Source: Actinomycetes bacterium (GTDB lineage Bacteria; Actinomycetota; Acidimicrobiia; Acidimicrobiales; UBA8190). From it: a stretch of 8,864 bases of DNA. A model generated the notes under the pieces. It saw nothing but the letters and a program-made list of their open reading frames with translations. It made no database searches and had not been told where the DNA came from. The stretch spans positions 1 to 8,864 of the forward strand of contig JAJZYI010000133.1 of NCBI GenBank assembly GCA_021798135.1, given 5' to 3'. Of the stretch, positions 5,103 through 8,864 are shown in pieces. The stretch's first letter is position 1; the number at the start of each line of letters is the position of its first letter. Both the position numbers and the translations under genes were made by a program.

Positions 5103-6218
5103 TCAGATGCCGATGCGCTGGGCCAGCAGCTCGCGGTGGTAGGCGGGATCGCCGAACAGCAGCTCCGAGCTCTTCGCCCGCTTGAAGTACAGGTGGGCGT
5201 CGTGCTCCCACGTGAAGCCGATCCCCCCGTGGATCTGGATGTTCTCCGCCGCCGCGTGGAAGTAGGCCTCGGAGCAGTAGGACTTGGCCAGGCTGGCGAC
5301 CACGGGCAGCTCGTCGGACCCCTCGGCGGCGGCCCACGCCGCGTAGTAGGCGGCGGACTTGGCCGACTCCACCTGCATGAGCATGTCCGCGCACTTGTGC
5401 TTGATCGCCTGGAAGGAGCCGATCGGGCGGCCGAACTGGATGCGCTCCTTCGCGTACTGGACGGACATGTCCAGGCAGCGCTGGGCTCCGCCGACCTGCT
5501 CGGCGGCGAGGGCGACGGCGGCGAGGTCGAGCATCCTCGCGAGCACCGGCCCGGCCCCGCCGTCCTCCCCGACCAGCCGGGCCGGCGTGCCGGAGAGCTC
5601 CAGGCGTGCCTGCTTGCGCGTCTGGTCCATGGTGGCCAGGGGCGTCCGGACGAGCCCCGGGGCGCCGGCGTCGACGGCGAAGAGCCCGACGCCCGCGTCG
5701 GAGCGTGCCGCCACCAGCAGGAGGTCGGCCGTGTGCCCGTCGAGGACGAACATCTTGTGGCCGTCGAGCACCCATCCCCCACCCGACGGCGTGGCCCGCA
5801 GCGACACGCCGTCGAGGTCCCAGCGGCCGCTCTCCTCCGTCAGCGCCACGGTGGCGATCGTGTCACCCGAGGCGATCCCCGGGAGCAGGTCCGCCTTGGC
5901 CGGCTCGTCGTCCGACGCCATGAGGGCGGTCGCCGCCAGGGCGACGGTCGAGAACAGCGGGGCGCCGAACAGCGCGGCCCCGGCCTCCTCCAGGACGATG
6001 GCCAGCTCCACGAACGAGAAGCCCGCCCCGCCGTAAGCCTCGGGCACCACGAGCGACTGCAGGCCGAGCTGGTCGGCCATCTGGGACCACACGCCGCGGT
6101 CGAAGCCCTCGGTCGTCTCCATGAGGCGGCGGACCTCGGTCATCGGCGACCGGTCCTCCATGAAGCGACGGACCGAACGCCGCAGCTCCTCCTGCTCCTC
6201 GCTGAAGGCGAAGTTCAT
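5103..6218 (-). CDS. Acyl-CoA dehydrogenase, FadE-like
   Basis: Flavoenzyme of 371 residues expected to make an alpha-beta double bond in an acyl-CoA and pass electrons to ETF. It shows the N-terminal helical domain (MNFAFSEEQEELRRSVRRF, 1-19; VPEAYGGAGFSFVELAIVLEE, about 58-78), the middle beta domain (VALTEESG, 124-131; LDGHKMFVLDG, 151-161) and the C-terminal helical domain (AAEQVGGAQRCLDM, 238-251; QFGRPIGSFQAIKHKCADML, 261-280; HGGIGFTWEHDAHLYFKR, 330-347). E338 aligns with the catalytic Glu of medium-chain dehydrogenases, so activity is plausible; E240 is another conserved acidic site. The sequence style is that of short actinobacterial FadE proteins, some of which act as heteromers in sterol side-chain breakdown. 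No partner FadE gene is in the window, so the substrate is open. ATG start with GGGGAG seven bases before it. Probably first gene of the three-gene minus-strand operon. Confidence 0.93.
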   Translation of the reverse strand: MNFAFSEEQEELRRSVRRFMEDRSPMTEVRRLMETTEGFDRGVWSQMADQLGLQSLVVPEAYGGAGFSFVELAIVLEEAGAALFGAPLFSTVALAATALMASDDEPAKADLLPGIASGDTIATVALTEESGRWDLDGVSLRATPSGGGWVLDGHKMFVLDGHTADLLLVAARSDAGVGLFAVDAGAPGLVRTPLATMDQTRKQARLELSGTPARLVGEDGGAGPVLARMLDLAAVALAAEQVGGAQRCLDMSVQYAKERIQFGRPIGSFQAIKHKCADMLMQVESAKSAAYYAAWAAAEGSDELPVVASLAKSYCSEAYFHAAAENIQIHGGIGFTWEHDAHLYFKRAKSSELLFGDPAYHRELLAQRIGI

Positions 6219-6225
6219 CGAGCGT

Positions 6226-6231
6226 CTCCCC
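6226..6231 (-). promoter_or_regulatory. Shine-Dalgarno sequence of the acyl-CoA dehydrogenase gene
   Basis: On the minus strand GGGGAG precedes the ATG at 6218 by seven bases. It is the clearest ribosome binding site in the window and fixes this start, in contrast to the overlapping or leaderless starts of most neighbours. Confidence 0.85.
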
Positions 6232-6246
6232 AGTGGCGTCTGGCGA

Positions 6247-6258
6247 TCGGTGCACCGA
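6247..6258. promoter_or_regulatory. 12-bp perfect palindrome, candidate operator
   Basis: TCGGTGCACCGA reads the same on both strands and lies 29 bases upstream of the dehydrogenase start codon, in the only intergenic gap of that cluster. Position and symmetry suit a repressor site of the kind that controls fatty-acid or sterol catabolic genes, but the sequence is not a KstR or KstR2 motif that I recognise, and no regulator gene of TetR type is in the window. Confidence 0.4.
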
Positions 6259-6322
6259 CCGGAACGTTGCCCGTTGTCTACCAGACCGCCGGGTCAAGTG
6301 CCCACCGGCGCCGGGCCCCCTG

Positions 6323-7000
6323 TCACGGGGCGAGCAGGCGGTAGCCGGCACCCCGGACCGTCTGGATGAGCGGCTCCAGGCCGGGCCGGTTGATCTTGCG
6401 CCGGAGGTAGCCGACGTAGACGTCGACGACGTTGCTCCCGGGGTCGAACCCCAGGTCCCACACCTGGTTGAGGATCCGCGAGCGCGACAGGACGTGCGTC
6501 GGGTTGCGCATGAACAGCTCCAGCAGCGCCCACTCCCTCGGCGCCAGCTCGATGCGCCGGCCCCCACGCCACGCCACCTTCGACAGCAGGTCGAGCCGGA
6601 GGTCGCCGACCACGAGCTCCGTCGCCGTCGGCTGCGCGCCGGAGCGCACCGCGGCGCGGATCCGGGCCAGCAGCTCCTCGAAGGCGAAGGGCTTGGTCAT
6701 GTAGTCGTTGGCGCCGAGGTCGAGGCCCCGCACCTTGTCGGGCAGGTCGCCCCTGGCGGTCAGGATGATGACGGGCACGTGCGCGTCGCGCCGTCGGAGG
6801 TGGCGCAGCACGTCCTCGCCCGAGCCGTCCGGCAGCCCGAGGTCCAGGAGCACCAGGTCGACCTCGCCGCGCAGGGTCTCGAGGAGGGCCACCGCCTCGC
6901 CCGCCCCGGCGGCGACCGTGGCCACGTAGCCCTCCGCCTGCAGCCCCTTCGCCAGGAAGCTCGTGATCCGCTCGTCGTCCTCGACCACCAGCACGTGCAC
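6323..7000 (-). CDS. OmpR/PhoB-family response regulator
   Basis: DNA-binding transcription factor of 225 residues, the usual length. The receiver domain (about 1-118) has the acidic pair D8/D9 in VVEDDE, phospho-acceptor D53 in LLLDLGLPDG, T81, and K103 in NDYMTKPF with the switch aromatic Y100. The winged-helix output domain (about 127-225) has LAPREWALLELFMRNP (152-167), LSRSRILNQVW (171-181), the recognition helix region SNVVDVYVGYLRRKI (189-203) and the wing IQTVRGAGYRL (212-222). All phosphotransfer residues are intact. The GTG at 7000 was chosen because it gives the family's normal MxVLVVEDD-type start and has GAGGA nine bases before it; GTG 6994 and CTG 7006 are alternatives. It follows the kinase stop by two bases, so the two proteins are almost certainly partners. 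The target genes are unknown; the dehydrogenase operon directly downstream is one candidate. Confidence 0.95.
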   Translation of the reverse strand: MHVLVVEDDERITSFLAKGLQAEGYVATVAAGAGEAVALLETLRGEVDLVLLDLGLPDGSGEDVLRHLRRRDAHVPVIILTARGDLPDKVRGLDLGANDYMTKPFAFEELLARIRAAVRSGAQPTATELVVGDLRLDLLSKVAWRGGRRIELAPREWALLELFMRNPTHVLSRSRILNQVWDLGFDPGSNVVDVYVGYLRRKINRPGLEPLIQTVRGAGYRLLAP

Positions 7001-7002
7001 CG

Positions 7003-8625
7003 TCAGGCATCCTCGCCCGTGCCGGCGGAGCCGGCCTCGGCCCCGTCCATCCGGGCCGGCGGCAGCGCCACCACCACGCGGGCGCCGCCGAGGGCCGACG
7101 ACTCGATCCGCACCTCGCCGCCGTGCGCCTCGGCCACCGCCTTGACGATGGCGAGGCCGAGGCCGCTGCCACCCTCGTCGCGGGCGCCGGGCCGGGCGAA
7201 GCGCGCCAGCGCCTCCTGCCGCAGCGCCGGCGGTATCCCGGGTCCGGAGTCCTCCACGGCGACGAGCAGCCAGCCTGAGCCGACGTCGACCGTCGCCACC
7301 AGCGCGACGGTGGCGCCCGCCACCGTCGCGTGCACGGCGTTCTCCGCCAGGTTGAGCAGCGCGCCGCGCAGCTTGGCGGGATCGGCGCTCACCACCACGT
7401 CGGGGACGGGCGCGAGCAGCCACTGCCTCGGTCCCAGCACCTCCATGGCAGCGTGCAGGTCCCCCAGGAACGACCGCAGGTCCACCGGCTCGGGCGCCAG
7501 GAAGTCCGGCTCCAGGGCCCGGCCCAGCAGCAGCAGGCGCTCCACCAGCGCCCGCATGTGGTCGAGCTCGTCGACCACCAGGTCGACCGTCTCGCCGGCG
7601 GCGATCTCGTCGGCGAGCCCGCCGGTGCGCCGCAGGACCTCGAGGTGGCCGCGGGCGACGGTGAGCGGCGTGCGCAGCTGGTGCGAAACGTCGGACAGCA
7701 GCCTGCGCTGCGCCGACATGGCGCCGTCGAGCCGGTCGAGCATGTGGTCGAAGGTGACGGCCAGCTGCCCCACCTCGTCGTCGGTCCCCTCGTCCCCGAG
7801 CCGGCGGTCGGTCTCGCCGCGCCCGATCTCCTCCGCCGTCGTCGTGATGCGGCCGACGGTTCGCAGCAGCCGCCGCAGCAGCAGGTACGAGCTGAGCACC
7901 CCGGCGACGAGCGCCACCATGGCCTCCGCCAGCGACAGCAGCAGCACCCGCTGGCCCTGGGCCTGCTCGGCCGACAGGTCGGTCGCCGCGACGAACGTGC
8001 CGATGGTGGCCCTCCCCGACCGGATCGGGGCAGCCAGCAGCTCCTCGGGCACGCCGGCGACCGACGTGCCGAGCACGATCGTCGACGGCGGCGGCGATGC
8101 CAGCCACCGCTGGACCCGGGCGTCGGCCCGCACGGCACCGGCACCCGGGGTCACCAGCACCCTCGGGCCGGGGAGGGCGACCACCAGCTCGGTCCCCGAC
8201 GGCAGCGAGCGGGCCTGGAGGTACGAGACCGAGGCCGCCACCAGGTCCGTGCCCGCCCCCGCCCGACCGACGGTGGCGACGTACGAGCGGAGCTCGTCGC
8301 CGAGGCTCCGCGCCGCCACCGACCGGTAGCTCGCCGTGTACTGGTGCACCAGCGCGACCACGACGACGCCGAGCACCGTGACGAGGACGACGGCGTGGAA
8401 CGCGGCGAGGCGCACCGCGGTGCCGGTCCGCCGGCGGGTGGGCGCCGCAGGGCCCGGCCGGCTCCGGGTCCCCCGGACGGCTGCCGGCAGCCCGCCGCTC
8501 CCTGCCGGGCCGCCCTGGGCCCGGCGCTCCGCCTCGGCGAACCGCCCCGCCTGCGCCCACGTCGACCGCCCACCGCCCGGGTCACCGGTGGAGACGGCCG
8601 GAGCGCCGGACCCCGGGCCGGTCAA
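7003..8625 (-). CDS. Membrane sensor histidine kinase (HAMP-HisKA-HATPase)
   Basis: 540 residues from a TTG start (8625) that overlaps the preceding stop as TTGA. Order: a long Gly/Ala/Arg-rich cytoplasmic leader (1-70), membrane helix 1 (about 73-94), an extracytoplasmic sensor segment (about 95-226) with no domain I recognise, membrane helix 2 (about 227-250), HAMP linker (about 251-304), dimerisation helix with phospho-acceptor H315 in SDVSHQLRTPLT, and ATPase domain with N-box NLAENAVHA (425-433), G1 box DSGPGIP (459-465) and G2 box GGSGLGLAIVK (485-495). All catalytic motifs are present, so it should autophosphorylate and pass phosphate to D53 of the adjacent regulator. An in-frame GTG at 8415 just before helix 1 would remove the leader; the overlap favours the longer form. 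The kinase gene precedes the regulator gene, the less common order. The signal is unknown. Confidence 0.93.
   Translation of the reverse strand: MTGPGSGAPAVSTGDPGGGRSTWAQAGRFAEAERRAQGGPAGSGGLPAAVRGTRSRPGPAAPTRRRTGTAVRLAAFHAVVLVTVLGVVVVALVHQYTASYRSVAARSLGDELRSYVATVGRAGAGTDLVAASVSYLQARSLPSGTELVVALPGPRVLVTPGAGAVRADARVQRWLASPPPSTIVLGTSVAGVPEELLAAPIRSGRATIGTFVAATDLSAEQAQGQRVLLLSLAEAMVALVAGVLSSYLLLRRLLRTVGRITTTAEEIGRGETDRRLGDEGTDDEVGQLAVTFDHMLDRLDGAMSAQRRLLSDVSHQLRTPLTVARGHLEVLRRTGGLADEIAAGETVDLVVDELDHMRALVERLLLLGRALEPDFLAPEPVDLRSFLGDLHAAMEVLGPRQWLLAPVPDVVVSADPAKLRGALLNLAENAVHATVAGATVALVATVDVGSGWLLVAVEDSGPGIPPALRQEALARFARPGARDEGGSGLGLAIVKAVAEAHGGEVRIESSALGGARVVVALPPARMDGAEAGSAGTGEDA
7010..7014 (-). 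promoter_or_regulatory. Shine-Dalgarno sequence of the response regulator gene
   Basis: GAGGA on the minus strand, nine bases before the GTG at 7000 and located inside the last codons of the kinase gene. It supports GTG 7000 as start over GTG 6994, and suggests the regulator can be initiated independently as well as by coupling to the kinase. Confidence 0.6.
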
Positions 8626-8864
8626 TGGTCCCCCGTGCCGTGGCCGCCGCCGTCGCCCTGCTTCGACGTCGACCCCGAGTCGGACGAGGACGCTCCCGAC
8701 GAGGCCGCAGGCGGCACGGTGGTGGTGGTCGTCGTCGTGGTCGGCGAGGAGGGAGGCGCCGATCCGTCGGCGCCGGCGCCGCTCCCCTCGCCCGACGGCG
8801 CCGGCTGGCCCGACACCGCCACGGGCGCGCCGTCGCCGCCGCCGGCAGCGGGCACCCGGCCGCC
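8622..8864 (-). CDS. C-terminal part of an unrecognised low-complexity protein
   Basis: The frame is open to the right window edge, giving 80 residues up to the TGA at 8622-8624. They are almost all Gly, Ala, Ser, Pro, Thr, Asp, with eight consecutive Thr followed by Val-Pro-Pro, and end in a Gly/His/Asp-rich GGGHGTGDH. This looks like a disordered tail or linker of an exported or membrane-bound protein; no domain can be identified. A GTG at 8855 could start a 77-residue protein, but a gene continuing from outside is more likely because the frame stays open. Its stop overlaps the kinase TTG start by four bases, so it is probably in the same operon and may be functionally linked to the sensor. 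Function unknown. Confidence 0.6.
   Translation of the reverse strand, partial: GGRVPAAGGGDGAPVAVSGQPAPSGEGSGAGADGSAPPSSPTTTTTTTTVPPAASSGASSSDSGSTSKQGDGGGHGTGDH
8718..8741 (-). repeat. Eight consecutive Thr codons
   Basis: On the minus strand the codons are ACC, three ACG, then four ACC. Mixed synonymous codons show that the Thr run is partly kept at protein level and is not just a pure triplet slippage tract. Such Thr runs followed by Val-Pro-Pro are frequent in linkers of secreted proteins from Acidimicrobiia. Confidence 0.75.

Larger units (their letters stand above)
6219..6322 (-). promoter_or_regulatory. Intergenic region between response regulator and dehydrogenase genes
   Basis: This 104-bp gap must hold the 3' end of the kinase-regulator operon and probably the promoter of the dehydrogenase operon. 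On the minus strand a TTGACC hexamer (6292-6297) resembles a -35 box, but no good -10 box lies 16-19 bases after it. CCGGCGCCGG (6305-6314) is a perfect palindrome just after the regulator stop, without a T-run. GTCTACCAGAC (6275-6285) is a short interrupted inverted repeat. Confidence 0.35.

Noticed and set aside
6275..6297. TTGACC plus TAGACA as a minus-strand promoter for the dehydrogenase
   Set aside because: The two hexamers are only 11 bases apart, too close for a sigma-70-type promoter.
4155..6344. 729-codon plus-strand frame opposite the hydrolase and dehydrogenase genes
   Set aside because: Antisense shadow of a clear acyl-CoA dehydrogenase; low-complexity translation.
1..8864. CRISPR array, insertion sequence, phage or toxin-antitoxin genes
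   Set aside because: No regularly spaced repeats, transposase, integrase, terminal inverted repeats or small paired toxin-like genes are seen on either strand.

Overview
The window is extremely GC-rich, almost all third codon positions are G or C, and GTG/TTG starts are common. An actinobacterial-type HhH-GPD protein, an OmpR-type two-component pair and a Thr-run linker of the kind common in Acidimicrobiia point to a high-GC actinobacterium, probably an acidimicrobial lineage. That placement is inference from gene content and codon use, not from a marker gene.

Left part, plus strand (1-2699): about 330 bases of Arg/Ala/Pro-type low-complexity sequence lead into a COG3687/PF10118-type metal-dependent hydrolase with a ferritin-like di-metal signature. 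Its stop codon lies in a 32-bp tandem repeat, each full copy of which folds into a GC hairpin. Next come a HhH-GPD base-excision-repair-like protein, apparently made from a leaderless transcript and carrying a repeat-built Lys/Ala tail, and thiE, which overlaps it by four bases.

Middle, minus strand (2774-6218): transcription converges on the thiE end across a C-rich/G-rich block with strong quadruplex potential. Read in its own direction, the minus-strand cluster is an acyl-CoA dehydrogenase with a clear ribosome binding site, an alpha/beta-hydrolase-fold protein whose nucleophile serine is replaced by glycine, and a lipoprotein with two copies of a Cys-containing CAP/SCP-like module. The genes are very closely spaced and are probably one operon. 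A 104-bp gap upstream holds a 12-bp perfect palindrome and is the only room for a promoter.

Right part, minus strand (6323-8864): the C-terminal end of a low-complexity protein, a membrane sensor histidine kinase and an OmpR/PhoB response regulator, with the kinase gene before the regulator gene. The junctions are a TTGA overlap and a 2-base gap, so this is a tightly coupled operon that enters from beyond the right edge.

I found no mobile element, CRISPR array, tRNA or rRNA. The most unusual points are the tandem duplications around gene ends in the left half, the serine-less hydrolase next to the dehydrogenase, and the duplicated lipoprotein with one degenerate copy.
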